Of a stretch of DNA of 14,117 nt, positions 1-7,209 are shown one piece after another (the stretch's first letter is position 1; the number at the start of each line of letters is the position of its first letter). The DNA is taken from NCBI GenBank assembly GCA_002841035.1, contig PHDR01000029.1, forward strand, positions 1 through 14,117, given 5' to 3'. A program made the translations under genes and the position numbers. This DNA is from Bacteroidetes bacterium HGW-Bacteroidetes-12 (lineage in GTDB: Bacteria > Bacteroidota > Bacteroidia > Flavobacteriales_E > Vicingaceae). The notes beneath the pieces were generated by a model. It had not been told where the DNA came from, did no database searches, and saw only the letters and a list, made by a program, of their open reading frames with translations.

Positions 1-322
1 CGAAAGGCTCAACTATTACATCTGTTGGTTCTTCTTCTATTGGTTCTGAGGCGTTGTTCGGAATTACTTTGAAAACAGTTGCCGACAAACGAGTTGTTCG
101 TTCTATTTTTGGTGCTGGTTTGTCTGGAATTTGGTAAGTTACAGGTGGAATTTCAATAGGTCCATCATCAATTATTGTAGTTCCTGGAAGTTTTTTAATT
201 GAATAACTTGTAGTCCATTCAAATGCTAGAAAAGTAAGCGTGCAACTAATGATTATACCAAATTGAAAAAATAACACGCTTAATCTTTCAACTTTTTTGG
301 TTTTTTCTTGAAAATGATTCAT
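1..322 (-). CDS. Energy transducer TonB, N-terminal part (cut by window edge)
   Basis: Reading the minus strand from the ATG at 320-322 gives 107 open codons that run off the window. A short charged cytoplasmic head (MNHFQEKTKKVER) leads into one hydrophobic segment at about residues 15-36, ending in the LAFEW signature common in Bacteroidetes TonB proteins. Next come a proline-rich stretch (IPPVTYQIPDKPAPK, about residues 55-70) and acidic proline-rich sequence (EPIEEEPTD). This is the expected order for TonB: inner-membrane anchor, then a periplasm-spanning linker. The C-terminal domain that contacts outer-membrane receptors lies outside the window, so the class is inferred from the anchor and linker only. 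In the family, TonB passes proton-motive energy from ExbB/ExbD to outer-membrane transporters. I see no clear promoter in the 145-base gap shared with the divergent gene at 468. Confidence 0.75.
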   Translation of the reverse strand, partial: MNHFQEKTKKVERLSVLFFQFGIIISCTLTFLAFEWTTSYSIKKLPGTTIIDDGPIEIPPVTYQIPDKPAPKIERTTRLSATVFKVIPNNASEPIEEEPTDVIVEPF

Positions 323-467
323 AACTATACAATTTAGAGGGTTTATAAAATTTAATTAAATTGAGTAGTTTTACATCATGCAATCATGTTTTAGTTAGTA
401 TGATAGTATAACTCAATATTTTTAGTTTTAGTGCTTTGATGCAAAAAATAATTTTATTCCATAAAAA

Positions 468-929
468 ATGTCAATTAAAATAATTAGTTTAATAATAGCC
501 TTATCGTTAGTTTTTATAACTTGTAAAAGCAAGGAACAAACAGCAGATAATAAACCAAAAGAAGTGATTAAAAAAGACAATAGTTTAAAATATTGCGTAG
601 GAAAAGGTGGCGGATTTACTGGTGCTTACGAAGAGTTTATGCTTTATGAAAACGGAAAAGTTTATAAAAGAGATTTTGTGTACGAACGTGATGTGTTTAA
701 AAAACAATTATCAGAAGTAGAACTTAATTATTTTTTAGAAAAAATAAATGAAATAGGGTTAGAAGGAATGGACATTAATCAACCTGGAAATATGAGCTAT
801 TATTTTAAAGTTAAACAAGGCGAACAAACTATAAACACAATTATTTGGGGGTCTAATTCTTACTATCCAGATAAAAAACTAGAAGCATTTCATAAAGAAT
901 TTTTTGAAAAACTGGCAAGTTTAGAATAA
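468..929 (+). CDS. Small putative lipoprotein of unknown function
   Basis: This 153-residue protein starts with a typical lipoprotein leader: MSIKII, a hydrophobic core, then VFITC with Cys19 as the probable lipidated residue, followed by a polar KSKEQT stretch. The -3 position is Phe, so the lipobox is imperfect, but Bacteroidetes tolerate this. The mature part has a GGGFTG motif at about residues 46-51, then alternating short strands (FMLYENGKVYKRDF), a helical acidic stretch, and a C-terminal helix (LEAFHKEFFEKL). I do not recognise a named family; it resembles the many small envelope lipoproteins of this phylum. It is divergent from tonB and upstream of another lipoprotein gene, with 176 bases between. 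The ATG at 468 is preceded by A-rich sequence with no Shine-Dalgarno, as expected here. Confidence 0.7.
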   Translation: MSIKIISLIIALSLVFITCKSKEQTADNKPKEVIKKDNSLKYCVGKGGGFTGAYEEFMLYENGKVYKRDFVYERDVFKKQLSEVELNYFLEKINEIGLEGMDINQPGNMSYYFKVKQGEQTINTIIWGSNSYYPDKKLEAFHKEFFEKLASLE

Positions 930-987
930 TGTGAATATGTAGCAATGTAACAATTTAGAAATGAGGCATTAGGTGCTAGTATTGTTA

Positions 988-1037
988 GTTCGAGTAGGTT
1001 CAACGGAGCAATAGCGGAGTTGAATCGTATCGAGAAC
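988..1037. repeat. REP-like imperfect palindrome
   Basis: A GTTC (988-991) to GAAC (1034-1037) outer pair and a TTCAAC (999-1004) to GTTGAA (1019-1024) inner pair form an imperfect hairpin about 50 bases long. Read on the minus strand it has the CTCGATAC...CTCCG...GTTGAAC...CTCGAA layout of palindromic repeats that I recall being scattered between genes in flavobacterial chromosomes. Only one copy is in this window, so its repetitive nature is inferred from memory, not seen. It lies between two genes transcribed in the same direction. Confidence 0.45.
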
Positions 1038-1105
1038 AATTTGGAAGTTATTACCCATTGCCTTTCTACTTTACAAAATTTTATGAACCTCAGACTTCCA
1101 ACCTA

Positions 1106-3226
1106 ATGAACTTTACAAAATTTCAACTCATAATCAGTTTTTATTTATTCTTATTTTCGTGCAGCAACAACGCTAATCCTCAAAAATCAACAACTATTAC
1201 TATGGATAAAACAACGCATAAATTTACCAATAGTTTAGCCAAAGAAACCAGTCCTTACTTGTTGCAACACGCCCACAATCCAGTAGATTGGCATGCTTGG
1301 AACGATGAAACATTGGCTAAAGCAAAAAAGGAAAACAAATTATTGTTAATTAGTATAGGCTATTCCGCTTGCCATTGGTGTCATGTAATGGAACACGAAT
1401 CGTTTGAAGATGAAGCGGTGGCAAAATTGATGAACGAACATTTTATTTGTATAAAAATAGATCGAGAAGAACGCCCCGACATCGACCAAATTTACATGAA
1501 TGCAGTTCAACTCATGACAGGAAGTGGCGGCTGGCCCCTTAATTGTTTTGCGTTGCCCACAGGCGAACCCTTTTATGGAGGCACTTATTTTCAGAAAAAA
1601 CAATGGATGTATTTATTAGAACAAGTAGCTAACGAATACAAAAATAATCCTCAAAAGGTAATTGATTATGCCCACGAGCTTACCGAAGGGATTAAAAAAA
1701 GTGAATTGTTGCCAAAAATTGAAAACGACAATAAATTTTCAATGGAAATTATTGAAACCAGCGTAGTTCGGTTTTTAAAAAGCATTGATTTAGAAGAAGG
1801 TGGGCAAAATAGAACCCCAAAATTTCCAATGCCTAATAATTATGAATTTTTACTCAATTATTATTATCATACCAAAAATAGTGAGGCTTTACATGCTGTT
1901 AATCTTACCCTTACAAAAATGGCTTTTGGTGGGATTTACGACCAAATTGGAGGAGGTTTTGCTCGTTATTCTACTGATTCCTATTGGAAAGCACCTCACT
2001 TTGAAAAAATGCTTTACGATAATGCTCAATTAGTAAGTTTGTATAGCAAAGCCTATCAACTAACAAAAAACGAGTTGTATAAAAATGTGGTTTACCAAAC
2101 CTTAACTTTTGTGCAACGAGAAATGACTGCCAAAAATGGAGCTTTTTTTTCTGCTTTAGATGCAGATAGCGAAGGCGAAGAAGGCAAATATTATGTGTGG
2201 CAAAAAGAAGAAGTACAACAACTTTTGCAAAACAATTTTGATGTGATGGCAGATTATTACAACATCAACACCAAAGGAAAATGGGAAGGAAATTATATTT
2301 TATTACGTTCAGATGCAGATGAAATTATTGCTAAAAAACACCATATTTCTGTGGAAACTCTTAAAAAAATAGTAACGGAAAGCAATGCCAAATTACTTTC
2401 TGTAAGAGAAAAACGTGTTAAACCTGGGTTAGATGATAAAACACTTACCTCTTGGAACGCATTAATGCTAAAAGGCTATGTAGATGCCTACAATGCTTTT
2501 GGTGAAAAAGAATTTTTAGATGCGGCACTTAAAAACGCTTCTTTTCTCATCGAAAATCAAGCACGGAAAGAGGGAGGATTAAACCATAATTATAAAAATG
2601 GAACAAGCAATTTAGATGGTTATTTAGAAGATTATTCATTTGCAATAGAAGCATTCATAGCTCTTTATGAAGCCACATTTGATGAAAAATGGTTGTTTAC
2701 AGCAAAAAAACTAATGGATTATAGCATTACACATTTTTATGATGAAACAACAGGTTTTTTCTATTTTACCTCTAACAATGCGAAAGGGTTAATTGCCCGA
2801 AAAATGGAACTATCCGACAATGTAATTCCTGCCTCCAACTCAAGCATAGCCAAAGGATTGTTTTTGTTGGGCGAATTTTTTTATGAGGAAGAGTACAGCA
2901 AAAAAGCCAACCAAATGCTCAAAAACATTGAAAACCAAATGCCACAATACATTGGCGGTTATTCTAATTGGGCGATGTTGTATTTAAACCAAACCCACTC
3001 TTTTTATGAAATTGCTATTTCGGGAAAAAATGCAATGCAAAAAAGGCAAGAAATAAGCCAACATTTTATTCCAAATAAATTAATTGTTGGAAGCAAAAGT
3101 GAGAGTGCGTTGCCTTTGTTAAAAGATAAATTTTTGGCTAACAATACGCTAATTTATGTTTGCTATAACAAGGCGTGCCAAAAACCAGTTGAAACAGTTG
3201 CCGAAGCGTTGGAACAAATTAAGTAG
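1106..3226 (+). CDS. YyaL/SSP411-family thioredoxin-domain protein with lipoprotein leader
   Basis: The 706-residue product belongs to the family with an N-terminal DsbH-like thioredoxin fold (DUF255) joined to an alpha/alpha six-barrel like that of glycan-processing enzymes; the biochemical role is unknown. Family motifs visible are NSLAKETSPYLLQHAHNPVDW, the redox site Cys89-His-Trp-Cys92 in a SACHWCHVMEHESF block, DREERPDID, GGWPL, GGTYF, and barrel motifs such as GGIYDQIGGGFARY, HFEKMLYDNAQL and ALDADSEGEEGKYY. I chose the ATG at 1106, not the in-frame TTG at 1058. From 1106 the protein begins with a clean lipoprotein leader (MNFTKFQLIISFYLFLFSC, lipobox LFSC, Cys19), which would place it in the periplasm. 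An alternative ATG at 1202 gives a leaderless protein starting MDKTTHKFTNSL, close to the usual cytosolic form. Length is near the family's usual 650-700. Confidence 0.85.
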   Translation: MNFTKFQLIISFYLFLFSCSNNANPQKSTTITMDKTTHKFTNSLAKETSPYLLQHAHNPVDWHAWNDETLAKAKKENKLLLISIGYSACHWCHVMEHESFEDEAVAKLMNEHFICIKIDREERPDIDQIYMNAVQLMTGSGGWPLNCFALPTGEPFYGGTYFQKKQWMYLLEQVANEYKNNPQKVIDYAHELTEGIKKSELLPKIENDNKFSMEIIETSVVRFLKSIDLEEGGQNRTPKFPMPNNYEFLLNYYYHTKNSEALHAVNLTLTKMAFGGIYDQIGGGFARYSTDSYWKAPHFEKMLYDNAQLVSLYSKAYQLTKNELYKNVVYQTLTFVQREMTAKNGAFFSALDADSEGEEGKYYVWQKEEVQQLLQNNFDVMADYYNINTKGKWEGNYILLRSDADEIIAKKHHISVETLKKIVTESNAKLLSVREKRVKPGLDDKTLTSWNALMLKGYVDAYNAFGEKEFLDAALKNASFLIENQARKEGGLNHNYKNGTSNLDGYLEDYSFAIEAFIALYEATFDEKWLFTAKKLMDYSITHFYDETTGFFYFTSNNAKGLIARKMELSDNVIPASNSSIAKGLFLLGEFFYEEEYSKKANQMLKNIENQMPQYIGGYSNWAMLYLNQTHSFYEIAISGKNAMQKRQEISQHFIPNKLIVGSKSESALPLLKDKFLANNTLIYVCYNKACQKPVETVAEALEQIK

Positions 3227-3269
3227 TAAAGCACTTTCATGAGTTCCTAACTTTATAAACATCCAACCA

Positions 3270-3299
3270 TTGTTTTTTGAATTTATAAAAGTAATTTCG
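3270..3299 (+). promoter_or_regulatory. Candidate Bacteroidetes-type promoter of rseP
   Basis: TTG at 3270-3272 is followed after exactly 19 bases by TAATTTCG at 3292-3299, one mismatch from the Bacteroidetes -7 box TAnnTTTG. This predicts transcription starting near 3306, about 15 bases before the rseP ATG. Found by eye; AT-rich background makes chance matches possible. Confidence 0.45.
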
Positions 3300-3320
3300 C
3301 ACACAAATTAAAATATAACA

Positions 3321-4655
3321 ATGGATTACATCATACAAGGAGGACAATTACTATTAAGCATCTCTATATTAGTTGTTTTGGACGAAGGAGGTCATTTTTT
3401 TGCAGCCAAGCTTTTCAAAACCAAAGTAGAAAGTTTTTATTTATTTTTCAATCCATGGTTTTCTGTGTATAAAAAGAAAATTGGCGAAACAGAGTATGGC
3501 ATTGGTTGGTTGCCATTAGGTGGTTATGTAAAAATTGCTGGAATGATTGACGAAAGCATGGACAAAGAACAAATGAAACAACCGCCTCAACCATGGGAAT
3601 TTCGTGCAAAACCAACATGGCAACGATTAATAATTATGCTTGGAGGTATAATTGTAAACGTAATTGTAGGCTTTTTAATTTATAGCTTTGTGTTAATGGG
3701 TTATGGTGAAAAGTTTTTACCAGCTAGTGAACTTAAAGATGGTGTTTGGTGTTTAAATGAAGCTATTACCAATGAGATAGGACTACAAAATGGAGATAAA
3801 ATTATTTCTATTAATGGAGAAGTTCCCGCAACCTTCGAGCAAATGCAAGAAGAGATTTTTTATTCTAAAACTTTAGTTGTAGAGCGTAATGGCGAGCAAC
3901 TTACCTTAGATATTCCTGTTGATTTAATTAATAAGCTATTAGAAGAAAGAAGAGGTCCTTTATTTGCTTATCGAATTCCATTTACTGTTGGAGGTACATT
4001 AAAAGATTTTCCTGCCGAAAAAGCAGGACTTAAACCAAAAGATAAAATTATTGGAATAAATGATGTTCCTGTTAGTTATTATGATGAGTTTAAAAGCAAA
4101 CTAACTCCATATATTAATCAAACAGTAGCGTTGAAAGTGATAAGAGATGGAGAAACCATTTCACTTCCTGTTGAAATTGTAGATTCTGCTTATATTGGCG
4201 TTTCACCTTATCCTTATTCATTAAATGAATTAGAAAAAGAAGGCATTTATTCTACTACTACCGTTCATTATTCATTTTTTGCTGCATTTCCTAGAGGAAT
4301 AGCCATTGCAAAAGAGAAATTAGTAAACTATTACAAACAATTTAAGTTAATGCTTAATCCAGAAACTGGTGCTTATAAAGCTATGGGTGGATTTGCAACC
4401 ATAAGTAAATTGTTTGGGACAGAGTGGGTTTGGCAAAATTTTTGGGAAAAAACAGCTTGGATTTCATTGGTGTTGGCATTTATGAATTTATTGCCTATTC
4501 CGGCTTTGGATGGCGGTCATGTGATGTTTTTATTGTATGAAATGATTACCGGAAGAAAACCCAATGAAAAAATCATGGAATATGCTCAGGTGGCAGGAAT
4601 GGTGTTGTTACTTTTGCTTATGATATATGCAAACACTGATATTTTTCGATTTTAA
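3321..4655 (+). CDS. rseP: RseP-type intramembrane site-2 zinc protease with altered HExxH motif
   Basis: This 444-residue membrane protein matches the RIP metalloprotease family, which cuts membrane-bound anti-sigma factors and signal-peptide remnants inside the inner membrane. The family layout is intact. The first membrane segment carries the active site (about 8-30), followed by the FYLFFNPWFS and GIGWLPLGGYVKI blocks. A second segment (about 100-125) has GGIIVNVIVGF. Two PDZ domains follow (about 130-190, with GDKIISING; about 215-280, with AGLKPKDKIIGIND). Then come the LLPIPALDGGH motif with zinc ligand Asp397 and a last segment (about 420-440). The oddity is the metalloprotease motif: it reads Asp21-Glu22-Gly-Gly-His25 (codon GAC at 3381-3383) where the family has His-Glu-x-x-His. 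Glu22, His25 and Asp397 are kept. Either the enzyme is altered or inactive, or the base is an error. The ATG sits just downstream of a good promoter. Confidence 0.9.
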   Translation: MDYIIQGGQLLLSISILVVLDEGGHFFAAKLFKTKVESFYLFFNPWFSVYKKKIGETEYGIGWLPLGGYVKIAGMIDESMDKEQMKQPPQPWEFRAKPTWQRLIIMLGGIIVNVIVGFLIYSFVLMGYGEKFLPASELKDGVWCLNEAITNEIGLQNGDKIISINGEVPATFEQMQEEIFYSKTLVVERNGEQLTLDIPVDLINKLLEERRGPLFAYRIPFTVGGTLKDFPAEKAGLKPKDKIIGINDVPVSYYDEFKSKLTPYINQTVALKVIRDGETISLPVEIVDSAYIGVSPYPYSLNELEKEGIYSTTTVHYSFFAAFPRGIAIAKEKLVNYYKQFKLMLNPETGAYKAMGGFATISKLFGTEWVWQNFWEKTAWISLVLAFMNLLPIPALDGGHVMFLLYEMITGRKPNEKIMEYAQVAGMVLLLLLMIYANTDIFRF

Positions 4656-4703
4656 TTAGTGTCTGTCTGTAAAGTCCAACTTCTAAGCAAATAACTAAAA
4701 TAT

Positions 4704-4828
4704 GCCACAGATTACACAAATTTGCACAGATTTTTTTCGCGAATTATTAATTTAAGTTTTAAAAATTATTACAAATTAAATCGCTTTTTGGCGGTTATCA
4801 ATCTGCGAAAATTTGTGTAATCAGTGGC
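4704..4828. repeat. Large imperfect inverted repeat with 29-base arms
   Basis: The left arm (4704-4732) begins GCCACAGATTACACAAATTT. The right arm (4800-4828) is its reverse complement with only about four mismatches over 29 bases. Inside the arms, GCGA near 4739 and TCGC near 4782 with flanking AT sequence extend the pairing. The sequence type (CCACAGATTACACA...) is one I recall as a common dispersed repeat in Bacteroidetes genomes. Transcribed in either direction it would form a long hairpin, so it could end rseP transcription or protect its 3' end. There is no open reading frame between the arms, so it is not a self-mobile insertion sequence. Confidence 0.7.
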
Positions 4829-4900
4829 AAAAAAATGTATTGATATTCAATGAGTTTTATATTAATTATATAGGAGTTCCGTAGGTTTTAGCCCTAAAAC

Positions 4901-4932
4901 TATGTGGTTAAAATTTGTGTTATTTGTGGTTA
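4901..4932 (-). repeat. Third, degenerate copy of the CCACAGATTACACAAATTT repeat
   Basis: Read on the minus strand this stretch gives ACCACAAATAACACAAATTT followed by TAACCACATA, closely matching the arms of the inverted repeat at 4704-4828. It has the same orientation as the right arm. The copy supports a dispersed short repeat family, as opposed to a single chance palindrome. Confidence 0.5.
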
Positions 4933-5001
4933 CTAAAAACTCCCGTTAATTAACTTTCATTTGTTTACAAACTCTCTTGCTTGGATTTTTCTCAAGCTGA
5001 T

Positions 5002-5038
5002 TTTGGCATAATTTTATGGTGAATAACATTGTTCACCA
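5002..5038 (+). promoter_or_regulatory. Candidate promoter with operator-like palindrome over the -7 box
   Basis: TTTG (5002-5005), 18 bases, then TAACATTG (5024-5031) fits the Bacteroidetes promoter pattern with one mismatch. The -7 box is the exact 8-base centre of a perfect palindrome, TGGTGAA (5017-5023) and TTCACCA (5032-5038). A repressor bound to it would cover the -7 region; in RNA it could also form a small hairpin. It would drive the genes starting at 5051 and 5886. Confidence 0.45.
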
Positions 5039-5050
5039 AAAATTTTAGTT

Positions 5051-5878
5051 ATGAAGTTAATTTCCAATGTCCTATTATTAATTGCAATTATAAATATTAG
5101 CATTTTATCAGCCCAAGAAACCACCACAGGTGAGGCTGTTGATGCAGTCCTAGTTGCTAAAAACAATGTGCTGATAGTTCCGTTTGAAACTAAAATGTAT
5201 TTTTCTGATATTGACAAAGATTTAAGTCAAAATAGCGACTTGAATTTTCATGAAATAAAAGCAAAGTTCAGAGCAGAGTTGGATAGGAATCTGTTTATTT
5301 CACTTAAAGAATTTTACAATCCGTTGTCATTTTATAGTATTGAACAAAGTGAGGCGATTAAAGAACTTTCTTATATATACAATTCAATTGGTTATAAATA
5401 TGAAATTATTCAACCAGAAGTAGTTGAAAAAGAAAATGCCGCAAAAAAGTTATTTAACAAAGTAAAAAAGAAAGAGGCTGAACCCGAAGAAGCAAAAATT
5501 CAAAATGGAGAAATTATTTCACAGGTAGATAACCGAGAAAAATACATGAAAACTACCATTACAAATGAAAAATTAATTCCAACACTCAACAGCCAACATC
5601 AGGCAAAATACTATGTTTTCATCAATCAATTAGATATAAAAAGAAGTGCTGATGATGCCTACAAAGCTGCCGAACACCAATATAAAAGAGAAATCAAAGT
5701 ACATTATACAGTGCTCGATAATGAGGGTAAAGAAGTAACATCTGGAGCAATAATTTCTAGGTTTAATTCAGGAGAAAATGACATCAATAAAATTATAAAA
5801 ATTCATTTTCCGTTGATTACTGAAAAAATTGTTGCAAACATTTTAGGTCTATTACCAGAACAAGCTATCGTTAAATAA
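5051..5878 (+). CDS. Secreted protein of unknown function
   Basis: The 275-residue product has a Sec signal peptide (MKLISNVLLLIAIINISILSAQ, probable signal peptidase I cleavage after Ala21) and no lipobox cysteine, so it is probably periplasmic. Early in the mature protein is a beta-strand-like segment NNVLIVPFETKMYFSDID, followed by helical stretches (FHEIKAKFRAELDRNLFISL). A highly charged Lys/Glu linker follows (about 125-150, with NKVKKKEAEPEEAK). The C-terminal half holds strands YYVFINQLDIKR and REIKVHYTVLDNEGKEV. I recognise no catalytic motif and no named family. It is seven bases upstream of the deacetylase gene, so the two are probably co-transcribed, which suggests an envelope-related role; that is inference. 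Confidence 0.75.
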   Translation: MKLISNVLLLIAIINISILSAQETTTGEAVDAVLVAKNNVLIVPFETKMYFSDIDKDLSQNSDLNFHEIKAKFRAELDRNLFISLKEFYNPLSFYSIEQSEAIKELSYIYNSIGYKYEIIQPEVVEKENAAKKLFNKVKKKEAEPEEAKIQNGEIISQVDNREKYMKTTITNEKLIPTLNSQHQAKYYVFINQLDIKRSADDAYKAAEHQYKREIKVHYTVLDNEGKEVTSGAIISRFNSGENDINKIIKIHFPLITEKIVANILGLLPEQAIVK

Positions 5879-5885
5879 AATCCAG

Positions 5886-6509
5886 ATGTATTTAGTAAAA
5901 TCATCCTATTTTATTAAAAAATATTACTCCAATTTTGTTTGGAAAATTCCTACTGCCGAAAAAATTATCTACCTCACTTTTGATGATGGTCCAACTCCCG
6001 AAATTACCGAGTGGACATTAGCAACTTTAAAAGCTTTTAATGCCAAAGCCACTTTTTTTTGTGTGGGTTCCAATGCAGCAAAACACCCCGAAATTTTTCA
6101 GCAAATTATTGCCGAAGGACATGCTGTAGGCAATCACACGCACCACCATGTAAACGGTTGGCACACAGATAACGAAGCTTATTTAAGGAATATTAAAAAA
6201 TGCGAAGAAGTTGTTATAACCAACTTGTTTCGTCCGCCTTATGGGAGAATAAAAAAATCGCAATACGAATTGATAAAAGATGATTACAAGGTAATTATGT
6301 GGGATATATTAAGTGGCGATTTTGACTCAAATACCAGTCCCGAAAAATGCTTAAGCAATGTAATAAATAACACTACTGAAGGAGCCATCATTGTTTTTCA
6401 TGATAGCCTAAAAGCTGCCGATAACCTTAAATTTACTTTGCCAAAAGTGTTAGCCCATCTTGCTGAACAAGGGTATAGGTTTGAGAAATTACAACTTGCG
6501 TTTGAGTAA
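5886..6509 (+). CDS. Polysaccharide deacetylase family protein (NodB homology)
   Basis: The 207-residue protein carries the five NodB/CE4 motifs. These are TFDDGP (Asp33 probable base, Asp34 metal ligand), GNHTHHH (metal ligands His84 and His88), RPPYG (116-120), WDILSGDFD (139-147) and VFHDS (His172). Such enzymes use a divalent metal to remove N-acetyl groups from amino sugars in peptidoglycan or other polysaccharides. No signal peptide is evident; the N-terminus (MYLVKSSYFIKKYYSNFVWKIP) is basic and aromatic, as in the short Bacteroidetes members of the family. So the compartment and substrate are uncertain. The start ATG lies seven bases after the preceding gene. The last seven codons overlap the 3' end of purN on the other strand. 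Confidence 0.9.
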   Translation: MYLVKSSYFIKKYYSNFVWKIPTAEKIIYLTFDDGPTPEITEWTLATLKAFNAKATFFCVGSNAAKHPEIFQQIIAEGHAVGNHTHHHVNGWHTDNEAYLRNIKKCEEVVITNLFRPPYGRIKKSQYELIKDDYKVIMWDILSGDFDSNTSPEKCLSNVINNTTEGAIIVFHDSLKAADNLKFTLPKVLAHLAEQGYRFEKLQLAFE

Positions 6510-7061
6510 GAAGTCCTCAATAACCCTCGGAAAATGTTTATATTCCAATTGGTGGATTTTACGAGCAACATTTTCATAAGTATCGGTTTCGCTAACTGCA
6601 CACTTTGCTTGAAAAATAATAGCTCCTTCATCATAATGTTCATTTACATAATGAATAGTGATACCCGTTTCTTTTTCTTTATTGGCAACAACCGCTTTAT
6701 GAACAGCATCACCATACATTCCTTTTCCGCCATATTTAGGCAATAATGCTGGATGAATGTTGATGATTTTATTTGGAAAAGCTGCAATTAAATTTTCAGG
6801 TATTTTGAGTAAAAATCCAGCCAATACTATCAAATCAATGGCTTTATCGTTCAATAAACTTGCTAATTCGCCCGATTTTAATTGCTCAGAAGAAAAAACC
6901 ACACTTTCAACAGCTAATTTTTTTGCTCTCTCCAACACAAAGGCATTTGCGTTGTTCGTAAGCATTAAAACCACTTCAGCAACAGCTTTATCTTTAAAAT
7001 AGTTGGCAATATTTTCAGCATTGGAACCGCTACCAGAAGCAAAAATGGCAATGTTTTTCAT
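6489..7061 (-). CDS. purN: Phosphoribosylglycinamide formyltransferase (GAR transformylase)
   Basis: PurN moves a formyl group from 10-formyltetrahydrofolate to glycinamide ribonucleotide in step three of purine synthesis, in the cytosol. The 190-residue product opens with the substrate-phosphate loop FASGSGSN (7-14). It then shows LAGFLLKIP (80-88), the catalytic pair Asn101 and His103 in NIHPALLPKYGGKGMYG, TGITIHYVNEHYD, and Asp144 in YDEGAIIFQ. Every expected catalytic residue is present and the length is normal. It is divergent from acpP, an arrangement I recall as common in Bacteroidetes, and convergent with the deacetylase gene, whose end it overlaps by 21 bases. Confidence 0.95.
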   Translation of the reverse strand: MKNIAIFASGSGSNAENIANYFKDKAVAEVVLMLTNNANAFVLERAKKLAVESVVFSSEQLKSGELASLLNDKAIDLIVLAGFLLKIPENLIAAFPNKIINIHPALLPKYGGKGMYGDAVHKAVVANKEKETGITIHYVNEHYDEGAIIFQAKCAVSETDTYENVARKIHQLEYKHFPRVIEDFLLKRKL

Positions 7062-7079
7062 TTTGCAATTATAAAGCGA

Positions 7080-7109
7080 TAAAAGTATTAATTTAGCTCA
7101 TTAAAACAA
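7080..7109 (-). promoter_or_regulatory. Candidate purN promoter
   Basis: On the minus strand, TTG (7109-7107) is followed after 19 bases by TACTTTTA (7087-7080), one mismatch from TAnnTTTG. This predicts a transcript start about 10-15 bases before the purN ATG. By-eye match in AT-rich sequence. Confidence 0.3.
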
Positions 7110-7209
7110 TAGTGATTAGCCAAAAATGCACTAATAAAAATACAATTGGTTGGTTTTTAGTAGTTGTTCATAAAAAATGCATTCTTTTTGAACGAATATT
7201 GAAAAATAA

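Larger units (their letters stand above)
4656..5050. other. 395-base gene-free spacer, repeat-rich
   Basis: No reading frame here looks coding. The spacer holds the large inverted repeat at 4704-4828, a third degenerate copy of the same repeat at 4901-4932, and the promoter-palindrome at 5002-5038. The rest is AT-rich sequence in which I recognise nothing. Confidence 0.6.

Noticed and set aside
1058..1105. TTG start at 1058 for the YyaL-like protein
   Set aside because: It adds 16 residues ahead of a clean lipoprotein leader and covers repeat-like sequence; ATG 1106 gives a sensible signal peptide.
1346..1603. Minus-strand open frame inside the YyaL-like gene
   Set aside because: Shadow of a strongly conserved gene on the other strand; its protein shows no recognisable motif.
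4704..4828. Insertion sequence after rseP
   Set aside because: Only about 125 bases with no transposase frame and no clear target-site duplication; treated as a dispersed inverted repeat.
6534..7002. Plus-strand open frames inside purN
   Set aside because: Antisense shadows of purN, whose catalytic residues are all intact.
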